Assembly (NCBI RefSeq): GCF_000350085.1
Contig: NZ_CAUM01000067.1
Span: 1-64,000, forward strand
DNA length: 64,000 nt
Reading direction: 5' to 3'
From: Mesorhizobium metallidurans STM 2683
GTDB lineage: Bacteria > Pseudomonadota > Alphaproteobacteria > Rhizobiales > Rhizobiaceae
Position 1 is the stretch's first letter, and each line of letters opens with the position of its first letter. The notes beneath the pieces are model-generated. The model worked only from the letters and a program-made list of their open reading frames with translations. It made no database searches and was not told the DNA's origin. Position numbers and translations under genes: made by a program. This document shows, piece after piece, positions 12,874 through 21,460 of this stretch.

Positions 12874-14640
12874 TTACCGCTGAACCTTCACGCCAAGGAA
12901 TATGCTGTTGGCCGTGTAGTCGCGGCCCTCCAGGTTGCTGGTCTGCTTTTCGGTCCTGACGCGGGTGGTGAGGCCGGCATAGCGATTCAGCCACCATGTC
13001 AGCTCCGCCTCGGCGCTCAGCGTCAGATCATGGCCGTCGGACCCTGCATAATCGCGCCAATCCGCGCCAAGGGCCGCGTTGCCGGTCAGGTTGGCACGGA
13101 TTTCCCGCTCGCCGGTAAGGCGGCCGGAATAAAGGATGTCGCCGCTTTGTCCAGCGGTCGTCGTGCCCTCGACGGTCGTCTGTCCGGTAAGGCCGATCGT
13201 GGTGCCGCGTTCGGGCGACCATTTGAGGTCGGCGTTCACCGTGGCGCCCGAAATCGCCTGCAGTCGGTCGTCGTCGATGGCTTCCCTGAGCCAACCGGCG
13301 GAGAATTCGCCGGCAAGCTTCTCGCCCATGTCGAGTTCGACGCCGGCCCGGGCGCCGAGCCGTGTCGAGGATCGTTCGAAGCCGCTGGAGTCGATACGCT
13401 GATCATAGAGCCGGCGGCCGACCTCGACCTCGGTGAAGGGTGTGATGGCGGGCGAGATCTCGTAGCCAGTGCGCAAGGTCGCCGTATAGAGCGTGGAGTC
13501 GCGGTCTTTCTGCGACAGCGATCCACCCGTCGAAAGCTTGGCATCGCCATAGATGTCGTGCTCGACCGCGCCGGTCAGGGCAAAGCGCATCTTGCCGGCA
13601 TCCTTCTCGACCGCGAGACTGCCGTCGATGGTCTGGCGCACCGGCTGCTCGGCGGTGCCTTCGATGACGACCGGCGACGAAGCCGATTCGGGCGCCGCCT
13701 CGTAACCGAGCTTGGCGATGGCGCGCAGCTCGTTGTCGAGGTCGACATTGAGCGTGCCTTCGACACGGCCCCGCGCCTCCTGAACCTCGTCGCCCGATAT
13801 GGTCTTGAGAAAGGTGCCGTAGCCGTCGATGACAGCTGAATTCTCCGCCCAGTCGGAGACGGCGTTGAAGCGCAACGTCGTTTCCGACAGCAGCGCCGGC
13901 TTGCCGCCATTGCTCGAATCGGCGTTCGACGTCGCCGTCAGGCCTTGCTCGAGCGTCGGCCTGATCACGAAGGAGCCGAGTCTGATGCCGGTGGCGGCGA
14001 AGGGGTCGTCCTCTGCCTTCTTGTCCTGACCCTCGATGGCCTCGGCACGCTCGGCGCCAGGGTCAAGCTGCAGCCTGTCGGCGGAATCAATGGTCACGGC
14101 ACGGCGATTGGTGTCCTGATCCGTCTCGGCGGTGTCGGTGTCATCCGTCGTGGCCGTGCTTGTTGTGTCGACGCTGGTTTTCTTTGTCTTCTTGCTGTCG
14201 CCGGCCTCGTCCTCCGCCTTGTCTTGATCGGCGGCGCGTTGTCTGGCGCTTGCCGAGCGGCGCGGCGGGACGGGGCCAGGGTTGTCGGCAAACGGGTCGT
14301 CGGTGGCGGCGGGCGGATCGAAAATACTGCCGGTCGTGGCTGCCGTGCCCGCGTCGTCCGGTACCGCGCCGGGACTGGCCGGTTTATAGGTGGGTGCCGG
14401 CGCGTCCCCCCGGGCAGTCGCGCCGGGCGTTGTCGCCAGATTCCGGGAACTGGCCATTTGCCTGGTTTTGCGCTGCTGGTCGTCCAGGATCGCCGATTCC
14501 GAAACCTCGCCACGCAACTCGGTCTCCTGGGCGTAAGGCAGCGCCGGCCGCAGCAAGGCAAAGACGCTGGTCGCCAGCAACAAGGCGCAGACCGCCTTGC
14601 CCTTGCGTCCTCTTTTCTTTTCGGGCCGGACCTTGGACAT
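12874..14640 (-). CDS. Outer-membrane beta-barrel protein with long disordered N-terminal region
   Basis: About 588 residues. A Lys/Arg-rich N-terminus and hydrophobic stretch (about 15-37, ending PYAQ) form a signal peptide. Residues 40-210 are low complexity (Ala, Thr, Asp, Pro) and probably disordered. From about 220 on, alternating polar/hydrophobic strands (for example SFVIRPTLEQGLTATSN) and the terminus SIFLGVKVQR fit a 14-18 strand barrel. This resembles the rhizobial 'outer membrane beta-barrel' family (BBP2-like), whose substrate is unknown. ATG 14640 is chosen over GTG 14649. It is divergent from the isomerase gene at 14835. Confidence 0.75.
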   Translation of the reverse strand: MSKVRPEKKRGRKGKAVCALLLATSVFALLRPALPYAQETELRGEVSESAILDDQQRKTRQMASSRNLATTPGATARGDAPAPTYKPASPGAVPDDAGTAATTGSIFDPPAATDDPFADNPGPVPPRRSASARQRAADQDKAEDEAGDSKKTKKTSVDTTSTATTDDTDTAETDQDTNRRAVTIDSADRLQLDPGAERAEAIEGQDKKAEDDPFAATGIRLGSFVIRPTLEQGLTATSNADSSNGGKPALLSETTLRFNAVSDWAENSAVIDGYGTFLKTISGDEVQEARGRVEGTLNVDLDNELRAIAKLGYEAAPESASSPVVIEGTAEQPVRQTIDGSLAVEKDAGKMRFALTGAVEHDIYGDAKLSTGGSLSQKDRDSTLYTATLRTGYEISPAITPFTEVEVGRRLYDQRIDSSGFERSSTRLGARAGVELDMGEKLAGEFSAGWLREAIDDDRLQAISGATVNADLKWSPERGTTIGLTGQTTVEGTTTAGQSGDILYSGRLTGEREIRANLTGNAALGADWRDYAGSDGHDLTLSAEAELTWWLNRYAGLTTRVRTEKQTSNLEGRDYTANSIFLGVKVQR

Positions 14641-14834
14641 TGCCACCACTGCTTGCGCTGCGCCTGCGCGCTATACTTACCGAACCGTAAATGGGGATGG
14701 TTAACGGAGGGTTGAGGCGGCGGCTGATTAGCCCGTCGCGCGCCTACGATCTAAGGGATTCATGCGGTTCGCTGCATGGATGAGGCGGCAATTCCGTTGG
14801 ACAGGCGCGCGGCAAAGCGCTAATCGCATCAGCC

Positions 14835-15836
14835 ATGCATGCGGGATCCCCAGAGAAGAAGCCGCTGGACAGGCAAGCTTCAATCGCCTCGGCGCTCAGA
14901 ACGGTGGCAACCGAGCAGGCCGGTGTCGCAGCACTGGCGTCCGCGCTCGAAAACGGGCTGGCCGAGCCATTCGCGCGCGCCGTCGACATGGTGTCGCAGA
15001 TCGACGGCCGCGTGATCGTCACCGGCGTCGGCAAGAGTGGCCATATCGGCTCCAAGATCGCCGCGACGCTCGCCTCGACCGGCACGCCCGCCTTCTTCGT
15101 CCACCCTGCCGAAGCCAATCATGGCGATCTCGGCATGATCGCCAGGGATGACGCCATCATCGCCATGTCGTGGTCGGGCGAAAGCAGGGAACTCATGGGC
15201 ATCGTCGCCTATTCCAGGCGTTTCTCGATCCCACTGATCGCGGTCACTTCCGGGGAGACGTCGGCGCTGGCACGCGAGGCGGATGTAGTGCTTCTGCTGC
15301 CGCGTGCACCGGAAGCCTGCCCGCACGGCCTGGCGCCGACGACATCGACGCTGCTGCAACTGGTGATCGGCGACGCACTGGCCATCGCGCTGCTCGAAGC
15401 CCGCGGTTTTACGCCGGACCATTTCCGCACCTTCCACCCCGGCGGACAGCTGGGCGCCAATCTGACGCAGATCCGCGACATCATGCATGTCGGCGACCGG
15501 TTGCCGCTGGTGTCCTCCGGCACCGGAATGCAGGAGGCGATCCTCGAACTGTCGCGCAAGGGATTTGGCTGCGTGGCGATCACCGGCGCGGACGGCGCGC
15601 TGATAGGCATCATCACCGATGGCGACATCAGGCGCCATATCGGCAGCAATCTCCTGGCGATGAGCGTCGATCAGGTCATGACCAGGGAGCCGAAGACAGC
15701 CGGACCCGATACGCTGGTGGCGACCGCGCTGCAGACGATCAACAACTCGGCCATCACCAGCCTGATGGTGGTGGAAGGCAAGCGTCCGGTCGGGCTCGTC
15801 CACCTGCATGACCTACTACGCATCGGCGCGGCCTGA
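14835..15836 (+). CDS. kdsD: Arabinose-5-phosphate isomerase (KpsF/GutQ family)
   Basis: Interconverts ribulose-5-phosphate and arabinose-5-phosphate, the first step toward Kdo for lipopolysaccharide or capsule. An SIS sugar-isomerase domain (about 45-180) contains VTGVGKSGHIGSKIA and SWSGESREL. Two CBS domains (about 215-330) contain VMTREPKTAGPDTL and the linker ITDGDIRRHI. 333 residues, typical of KdsD/KpsF. It is convergent with the NfeD-like gene, six bases between stops. KdsD, KpsF and GutQ cannot be told apart from sequence reading alone. Confidence 0.9.
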   Translation: MHAGSPEKKPLDRQASIASALRTVATEQAGVAALASALENGLAEPFARAVDMVSQIDGRVIVTGVGKSGHIGSKIAATLASTGTPAFFVHPAEANHGDLGMIARDDAIIAMSWSGESRELMGIVAYSRRFSIPLIAVTSGETSALAREADVVLLLPRAPEACPHGLAPTTSTLLQLVIGDALAIALLEARGFTPDHFRTFHPGGQLGANLTQIRDIMHVGDRLPLVSSGTGMQEAILELSRKGFGCVAITGADGALIGIITDGDIRRHIGSNLLAMSVDQVMTREPKTAGPDTLVATALQTINNSAITSLMVVEGKRPVGLVHLHDLLRIGAA

Positions 15837-15842
15837 AAACCC

Positions 15843-16307
15843 TCAGACAGCCTCTACGGTCAGCTCCAGATCCGTGTCGGCGGCGCCTGTCACGCGCACT
15901 TGTGTGCCCGCCGGCAGATCCGGGCCGGAAACGCGCCACAGCGTGTCGCCCAGCCTGATGCGGCCGCGGCCGTTCTTGATCGGTTCGGCCAGCGTCGCCA
16001 TTCTGCCGACCATCTGCGCGGCGCGACGGTTGAGCAGCGGCTGGTCGGCGTCGCCATGACGCCCGCCGACCAGCTTCTTGCCGACAAAGGCCGAGACCAG
16101 CGATAGCGCAAGGAAAGCCAGCACCTGGACCTGCCAGGTCCAGAAACCGGCATCCCAGGCAAGCAGCGACACGGCGCCGATGATCAGGGCGGCGATGCCG
16201 ATCCAGAGCATGAACACGCCCGGCGCAACGACTTCCATCACCAGGAGGATGAAGCCGAGAACCATCCAGTTCCATGGGCCGAGTTCGGAAACGATGCGTT
16301 CGAACAT
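15843..16307 (-). CDS. NfeD-like membrane protein
   Basis: 154 residues. Two or three hydrophobic segments (about 10-40 and 45-65) are followed by a C-terminal NfeD/DUF107 OB-fold (about 85-152, IKNGRGRIRLGDTLWRVSGP). Short NfeD proteins are membrane partners of SPFH proteins and are thought to help organise or repair membrane domains. The gene lies 12 bases after the SPFH gene in the same direction, so the two form an operon. Confidence 0.88.
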   Translation of the reverse strand: MFERIVSELGPWNWMVLGFILLVMEVVAPGVFMLWIGIAALIIGAVSLLAWDAGFWTWQVQVLAFLALSLVSAFVGKKLVGGRHGDADQPLLNRRAAQMVGRMATLAEPIKNGRGRIRLGDTLWRVSGPDLPAGTQVRVTGAADTDLELTVEAV

Positions 16308-16319
16308 GGGAGAGTGGCC

Positions 16320-17270
16320 TCAGTTTTCGCTCGATCGAACCACGGGCGGGCGGCCGCCCTGCCGCTGCGTGCCTGTGGAACCATCGCCTTTGAAGACCTC
16401 CCTGGCGATCTCGCCGATGCCGCCGAGCGTACCAATCAGCGACGAGGCCTCGATCGGCATCAGCACCACCTTGCTGTTGGTGGCGGAGCCGATCTTGGCC
16501 AGCGCTTCGGTGTATTTCTGCGCGACGAAATAGTTGAGTGCCTGCACGTCGCCCTTGGCGATCGCCTCCGACACCACTTGCGTGGCGCGGGCTTCCGCCT
16601 CGGCCGAGCGTTCGCGCGCCTCGGCGTCGCGGAAAGCGGCTTCCTTGCGGCCTTCCGCCTCGAGGATCTGCGACTGCTTGAGGCCCTCGGCATCGAGGAT
16701 CTGCGCGCGCTTGTTGCGCTCCGCCATCATCTGGCGGCCCATCGATTCGATGAGGTTGGCCGGCGGGTTGATGTCCTTGATCTCGACGCGGGTGATCTTG
16801 ATGCCCCAGGGGTGCGCGGCCTCGTCGACGACGCGCAGCAGGCGCTCGTTGATGGCGTCGCGGTTCGACAGCAATTCGTCGAGGTCCATGGAGCCCATCA
16901 CGGTGCGGATGTTGGTCATCGTCAGGTTGAGGATGGCGTTCTCGAGGCCGGCGACCTGGTAGGCGGCCTGCGCGGCGTTGAGCACCTGGTAGAAGGCGAC
17001 GCCGTCGACGGCGACGATGGCGTTGTCGCGAGTGATGATCTCCTGCGTCGGGACATCGAGCACCTGCTCCATCATGTTCATCCTGGCGCCGACGCGCTCG
17101 AAGATGGGGTTGATGATGTTGAGGCCGGGGCTCAGCGTCTTGGTGTAACGGCCGAAGCGCTCCACCGTGTAATTGTAGCCCTGAGGCACTGTCTTGATGC
17201 CTTTGAAAAGAAGGATAATGACCAGGAAGACAAGAACAACGATGGCAATGTCGAAACCGCTAAAGCCCAT
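16320..17270 (-). CDS. SPFH/band 7 (stomatin-like) membrane protein
   Basis: 316 residues. A single N-terminal transmembrane helix (about 5-23) is followed by a band 7 domain (about 24-190, [20 protein letters not shown]) and an Ala/Glu-rich coiled coil (about 190-260, [19 protein letters not shown]). This is the QmcA/stomatin class, which scaffolds membrane microdomains and regulates membrane proteases. It is co-transcribed with the NfeD-like gene. A 10-bp palindrome CACTTAAGTG at 17308-17317 lies in its upstream region, of unknown meaning. Confidence 0.92.
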   Translation of the reverse strand: MGFSGFDIAIVVLVFLVIILLFKGIKTVPQGYNYTVERFGRYTKTLSPGLNIINPIFERVGARMNMMEQVLDVPTQEIITRDNAIVAVDGVAFYQVLNAAQAAYQVAGLENAILNLTMTNIRTVMGSMDLDELLSNRDAINERLLRVVDEAAHPWGIKITRVEIKDINPPANLIESMGRQMMAERNKRAQILDAEGLKQSQILEAEGRKEAAFRDAEARERSAEAEARATQVVSEAIAKGDVQALNYFVAQKYTEALAKIGSATNSKVVLMPIEASSLIGTLGGIGEIAREVFKGDGSTGTQRQGGRPPVVRSSEN

Positions 17271-17407
17271 TTCGTTTCTCCCTCAATAGGCGCCGACTTC
17301 ACAGAATCACTTAAGTGTGTTTCCGCAGCGTTACAATCAGGTGATCATGAATATTGGTTAGCGAAGGTTTTTGCACACGGGTTTTCGGACGCAGGCCTGA
17401 TGGCCGG

Positions 17408-18472
17408 TCAAACCCAGCCGGAAAGCTCGCGCCGTACCATCGCTTCGATCACCGCCATCCCCTCGGCACTGTCGTTGAGGCATGGTATATGCGCGAAGTT
17501 CCCGCCGCCGGCGTGATGAAAGGTTTCGGCCGCCTCGCGGCCGATCTCGTCCAGCGTCTCGATGCAATCGACGGAAAAGCCGGGGTTGACGATGGCGATC
17601 GATTTCACGCCTTCCCTGGCCAGTTTCTCGACCGTCTTGTCGGTGTAGGGCTGCAGCCATTCCTGCGCGCCGAAGCGGGACTGGAAGGTGGTGATCAGCC
17701 TCTTCTCGTCCCAGCCGAGCTTTTCGCGCAGCAGCCGCGTCGTCTCCAGGCAATGGGCCTGATAGGGATCGCCCTTGTCGGAATAGGGTTTCGGTATGCC
17801 GTGATAGGAAGCGATGACCACCTCCGGCTCGAAATCGAGGCCTGCCAGATGCCGCTCGATCGAATGGGCGAGCGCTTCGATATAGACGGGCTCGGCAAAG
17901 TAGGGCGGCACGCTGCGGACAGCCGGCGCGCGGCGCATCTTCATCAGGGCGCGAAACAGCTGGTCGTTGGCGGTCGCCGTCGTCGTCGCCGAATATTGTG
18001 GGTAAAGCGGGAAGGTGAGAATACGGTCGCAGCCCTGCTCGACCAGTTTCTGGGCGATGCTCGCAGTCGAGGGATTGCCGTAGCGCATCGCCCAGTCGAC
18101 GACGACGTCAGGCAGGTCGCCGAGCGCCCCGGCAAGCTTTTCACCTTGAGCGCGGGTAAAAGTGCGCAGCGGCGATTCATTGCGCGCCCGGTTCCAGATC
18201 CTGGCGTAGTTGGCGCCCGACTTCTTCGGCCGCGTGGTCAGCACAAGTCCGTAGAGGATCGGATACCAGATCGCCTTGTTGAGTTCGATGACGCGTGGGT
18301 CGGAAAGGAATTCCCTGAGATAGCGCCACATCGGCTTGAAGTCGGTGCCATCGGGCGTGCCGAGATTGACCAGCATGACGCCTATCCTGCCGGCTCCGTC
18401 CGGCCGCAGTCCTGCAGGCAGCGGGCCGAGGGCCTTCGCAGCTTTGGGTTCGACAGGGCTGGAAAGCGGCAT
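17408..18472 (-). CDS. hemH: Ferrochelatase
   Basis: Inserts ferrous iron into protoporphyrin IX, the last step of haem synthesis, at the inner membrane. About 354 residues from ATG 18472; the frame continues to 18556 without conserved sequence. Family features are VMLVNLGTPDGTD at the N-terminus, the active-site His in ASYHGIPKPYSDKGDPY, LITTFQSRFGAQEWLQPYTD, and the late FSVDCIETLDEI. The transcript runs toward the SPFH gene across a 137-bp gap. Confidence 0.96.
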   Translation of the reverse strand: MPLSSPVEPKAAKALGPLPAGLRPDGAGRIGVMLVNLGTPDGTDFKPMWRYLREFLSDPRVIELNKAIWYPILYGLVLTTRPKKSGANYARIWNRARNESPLRTFTRAQGEKLAGALGDLPDVVVDWAMRYGNPSTASIAQKLVEQGCDRILTFPLYPQYSATTTATANDQLFRALMKMRRAPAVRSVPPYFAEPVYIEALAHSIERHLAGLDFEPEVVIASYHGIPKPYSDKGDPYQAHCLETTRLLREKLGWDEKRLITTFQSRFGAQEWLQPYTDKTVEKLAREGVKSIAIVNPGFSVDCIETLDEIGREAAETFHHAGGGNFAHIPCLNDSAEGMAVIEAMVRRELSGWV

Positions 18473-18551
18473 AAGGGGTCTCCGGACATCCGCGAAACTA
18501 GCGATGCCGCGCCGGTTTTCAATGCAGCGTCTGGCCGCACCTTGCCTTGAA

Positions 18552-18581
18552 AGCAAAACCCGCCCGGCTTGCCGAGCGGGT
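18552..18581 (-). terminator. Rho-independent terminator after the 5'-nucleotidase gene
   Basis: ACCCGC (18558-18563) pairs with GCGGGT (18576-18581), with an inner CGG/CCG stem. Read on the minus strand it is followed by TTTTGC and TTTC. It lies 27 bases past the 5'-nucleotidase stop and upstream of hemH, separating the two minus-strand genes. Confidence 0.8.
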
Positions 18582-18607
18582 GCTCCTGAATTCGACTCCC
18601 GAGATTC

Positions 18608-20716
18608 CTATTTGCCGGCCGTTGGAATGACGAGGCTTGCGCCGATCGGGAGATGGTGTGGCTCATAGCCCTTGTTGGCGCTGGAGATCAGCTTCCACTT
18701 GGTGCCGTCGCCATAGGCCTTCACCGCCAGATCCCAATAGGTGTCGCCGGCAACGATCACGTGGCTGCTTTCGGCTGCCTCGGTTGGCTTTGCAGGTTCG
18801 GCAGGCGTGGGTGCTGTCTCTGCGGGCGCTGGGGCAGGGGCCGGTGTTGCGGGGGCCGGTGCAGGTTCCGCTGGAGCAGGTGCCGCCTCGGATGGCTTTG
18901 CAGGCTCGGCAGGCGCCGGAGCTGTCTCAGCCGGCACACTTGGCGGCGTCGTGGCGATATCGCCGGAACCGGCCGGCAATGCAGGCATCGCCGGTTCAGC
19001 GGGTGCGGCCGGGGCCGCCTCCGCCGGTTTTGCCGGCTCGGCCGGAGCGGGCTCGGCCGGCTTGGCTGGTTCAGCGGCCGGTGCCGCGGGAGCCGCCGTA
19101 ACGTTCGCCGCGATCTCGGTGATGCGGCCATCGAGCTTCGGCGTATAGGGCCGGTGCACGCCGAGATAATCGGCGACCACCTGTTCGAGGCCCGGACCGT
19201 AGTCGTAGGCGTTCCTGGCCTTGTCGGCGAAGATCTTGTAACCGTCGCCGCCCTGGCGGACAAAGTTGTTGGTGGCGACCAGATAATCCTTGTCCGGATT
19301 GATCGGCGTCCAGGCGCCGCCTTCCATGACCTCAACCGACTTGACGCGACCGGCATTGGGCGCGACCGATTTGTCGAACGCGTATTTCAGGCCGGCAACC
19401 TGCGGGAAGCGGCCGGCGCCGTCCTCGACCTGGCTGAGGCCGCTTTCGAGCCCGGCGACCAGATCCTTGCCGGAAATCTGGAAGGTCGCCAGCGTGTTCT
19501 GGAACGGCAGCACGGTCAGCACCTCGCCCATGGTGACGGTGCCCTGGTCGATCGAGGCCCGCAGGCCGCCGCCATTCGAAATGACGATCTCGACGCCCTG
19601 GCCCTTGACGCGGTCGAGGATGGCGTCGGAGACAAGATTGCCCATCTCGCATTCGCGGGCGCGGCAATTCTGGCGGCTGCCGTCGATCGCCTTGGTGGTC
19701 TCGGCGACCTCCTTGTTCTTCAGCGCCTCGATCGGCGCGCCGAGCTCCTTGATGCGGGCAAGCACGGCGGGATCGGGGGTGATCGACTTGTCGAGATAGA
19801 TCGGGTCGCCGCTGGCCTCTTTGACGAGGCCGTTGTCGTCGAACACGACCTTGAACTCGCCGAGATATTTCGAATAGGAAGCGGCCTGGACGACGGGTAC
19901 CTTGTAGCCGTCCGGATTGTCGACCATCGTCGGATAGGAGCCTTCGGCCTTCGGGTCGGTGTTGGACAGCAGCGAATGGCTGTGGCCGCCTACCACCACG
20001 TCGATGCCCGGGATCTTGGCGATGACATCGCGCTCGCGCCTGTAGCCGATATGGGTGACCGCGATGATCTTGTCGACACCTTGTGCTTTCAGCTTCTCGA
20101 CCTCAGCGGTGATCGACTTGACGTCGTCCTCGATGGTGATGTTCGGCCCGGGGGAGGCCAGTTCCGGCGTGTCGTTGGTGACCGCTCCGATGATGCCGAT
20201 CTTCTGGCCGCCGACTTCGACGACGATCGACGGCTTCACCCGGTCGCCGAGCTTGGACTGCGCATTGGCCTTCACATTGGCGCCAAGCACCGGAAACTTG
20301 ATCATGTCGAGGAACGGCGCGAGTGCGGCCTCGCCATCGTCGAACTCGTGATTGCCGAGCGCCATGGCGTCGAACTTCATCTGGTTGAGGAACTCGCCTT
20401 CGACATTGCCCTTGTAGGTGGTGTAGAAGAGCGAGCCCTGGAAATTGTCGCCGGCGCTGAGCAGCAGCACGTTCTGGCCTTCCAGCTTCTTGCGTTCCTG
20501 GGCGATTGCCGTGATCAATCGCCCGGCGCCTCCGATGCACTCGCCCTTGGTCTCTTCCTCGGCCGAGCAGGTCGATTCATATTTGTTGTTGCCTTCGATG
20601 CGGCTGTGCCAGTCGTTGATGTGCAGGATGTTCAGCGTGTAGTCGGCAAAGGATGCTTCGGCCGACAGGCCGAGCGTGGACGCAGACAGGATGGCAATAG
20701 CTGCGATCTTCTTCAT
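18608..20716 (-). CDS. Secreted 5'-nucleotidase/UDP-sugar hydrolase with C-terminal LysM domain
   Basis: 702 residues. A signal peptide (1-24, ending ASFA) is followed by a calcineurin-like phosphoesterase domain (about 25-300; HINDWHSR, GDNFQGS, MALGNHEFDDG, VVGGHSHS). The 5'-nucleotidase C-terminal domain follows (about 330-540; ISNGGGLRASIDQGTVTMGE). A linker of about 110 residues is almost only Ala, Pro, Glu and Lys. A terminal LysM (about 650-702, VIVAGDTYWDLAVKAYGDG) could hold the enzyme on peptidoglycan in the periplasm. It would recover nucleosides from extracellular nucleotides. Ordinary family members lack the linker and LysM. Confidence 0.93.
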   Translation of the reverse strand: MKKIAAIAILSASTLGLSAEASFADYTLNILHINDWHSRIEGNNKYESTCSAEEETKGECIGGAGRLITAIAQERKKLEGQNVLLLSAGDNFQGSLFYTTYKGNVEGEFLNQMKFDAMALGNHEFDDGEAALAPFLDMIKFPVLGANVKANAQSKLGDRVKPSIVVEVGGQKIGIIGAVTNDTPELASPGPNITIEDDVKSITAEVEKLKAQGVDKIIAVTHIGYRRERDVIAKIPGIDVVVGGHSHSLLSNTDPKAEGSYPTMVDNPDGYKVPVVQAASYSKYLGEFKVVFDDNGLVKEASGDPIYLDKSITPDPAVLARIKELGAPIEALKNKEVAETTKAIDGSRQNCRARECEMGNLVSDAILDRVKGQGVEIVISNGGGLRASIDQGTVTMGEVLTVLPFQNTLATFQISGKDLVAGLESGLSQVEDGAGRFPQVAGLKYAFDKSVAPNAGRVKSVEVMEGGAWTPINPDKDYLVATNNFVRQGGDGYKIFADKARNAYDYGPGLEQVVADYLGVHRPYTPKLDGRITEIAANVTAAPAAPAAEPAKPAEPAPAEPAKPAEAAPAAPAEPAMPALPAGSGDIATTPPSVPAETAPAPAEPAKPSEAAPAPAEPAPAPATPAPAPAPAETAPTPAEPAKPTEAAESSHVIVAGDTYWDLAVKAYGDGTKWKLISSANKGYEPHHLPIGASLVIPTAGK

Positions 20717-20851
20717 TTTGTGTCTCCCGGGTGACCTAACCAGAGGCGCTTAACGCTCTTGTTTGACTGGGCTATAACAGCCCAGCTTTTGGCCATGTTC
20801 ACACTGCGTTGGGGTCGAGGCAAGCGGAATCGGAATCAGTTTTGCCGGCGC

Positions 20852-20882
20852 AAAAAAAGGACGGCGACCTAGGCCGCCGTCC
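20852..20882 (-). terminator. Terminator of the omp10 gene
   Basis: GGACGGCG (20859-20866) and CGCCGTCC (20875-20882) form an 8-bp stem. On the minus strand the stem is followed by seven T. It lies 27 bases after the omp10 stop. The other strand also has TTTT after the stem, so it could act both ways. Confidence 0.9.
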
Positions 20883-20908
20883 TTTTGCAAAGCAATTCAG
20901 TGCAGCGC

Positions 20909-21283
20909 TCAGGTGCGTCTGGTCAGCACGAAGTTCTGTCCGCTACCACTGGTGCAATTGAGCTGCGAGGTGGAGATCAACAAGCAGTTGAAGCTGATCG
21001 GCGTCTGGCGGATCAGCGAGGTGCCGCGGATCTCGACCGAGGTGCCGCCGGTCATGGTGTAGCTGCCATCGGCAAGCTTCTGGCCGGTATCGGTGGCGAC
21101 AGTCTTGAAGCTGCCGCCGGCAAAGGTCGACAAGCCCGTGCCCTGCGCGTCGATCCAGGAGCCTTCGACCCCCTTTGCCGAGATTGCCGGCGGCTCGTTC
21201 GGGCCGGTGGTGGTGCAGGCCGCCAAGGCGACGGCCGTGGCCGCGGCAATGCCGGCCGAAAGCAATTTTCGCGCGATCGTCAT
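20909..21283 (-). CDS. omp10: Outer-membrane lipoprotein, Omp10 family
   Basis: 124 residues from ATG 21283, preceded by GGAGAGGA; the frame runs to 21349 but has no better site. A signal peptide with lipobox LAAC (Cys about residue 22) marks a lipoprotein. The mature part matches the Brucella/rhizobial Omp10 pattern as I remember it: GVEGSWID, ADGSYTMTGGTSVEIRG, SLIRQT, a C-L-x(6)-QLNC pair of cysteines likely forming a disulfide, and a final LTRRT. This family resembles small beta-barrel protease inhibitors (Inh-like), but no activity is established here. Confidence 0.82.
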   Translation of the reverse strand: MTIARKLLSAGIAAATAVALAACTTTGPNEPPAISAKGVEGSWIDAQGTGLSTFAGGSFKTVATDTGQKLADGSYTMTGGTSVEIRGTSLIRQTPISFNCLLISTSQLNCTSGSGQNFVLTRRT

Positions 21284-21407
21284 GAAAAATCCTCTCCTCG
21301 AGCATCGGACCGAAAATCTGTTCGATTTCGGAAAACACGATGGGTCCATTCAAAGTGCTAGAGCGTACTTTCCAAATAGACGCACATCGCTCCAGGCCGC
21401 TTCCTTC

Positions 21408-21430
21408 AATCGCCCGATTTCCGGGCGATT
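21408..21430 (-). terminator. Hairpin after the homospermidine synthase gene
   Basis: AATCGCCCG (21408-21416) and CGGGCGATT (21422-21430) form a perfect 9-bp stem with a 5-base loop, 30 bases after the synthase stop. There is no strong U-run, so termination efficiency is uncertain. Confidence 0.6.
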
Positions 21431-21460
21431 GCAAGGCGGTGCGGCATGCTCGCGGGACCG

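Noticed and set aside
18653-20734. A 693-codon plus-strand frame over the 5'-nucleotidase
   Set aside because: Shadow frame; the minus strand has complete nucleotidase and LysM motifs, signal peptide and terminator.
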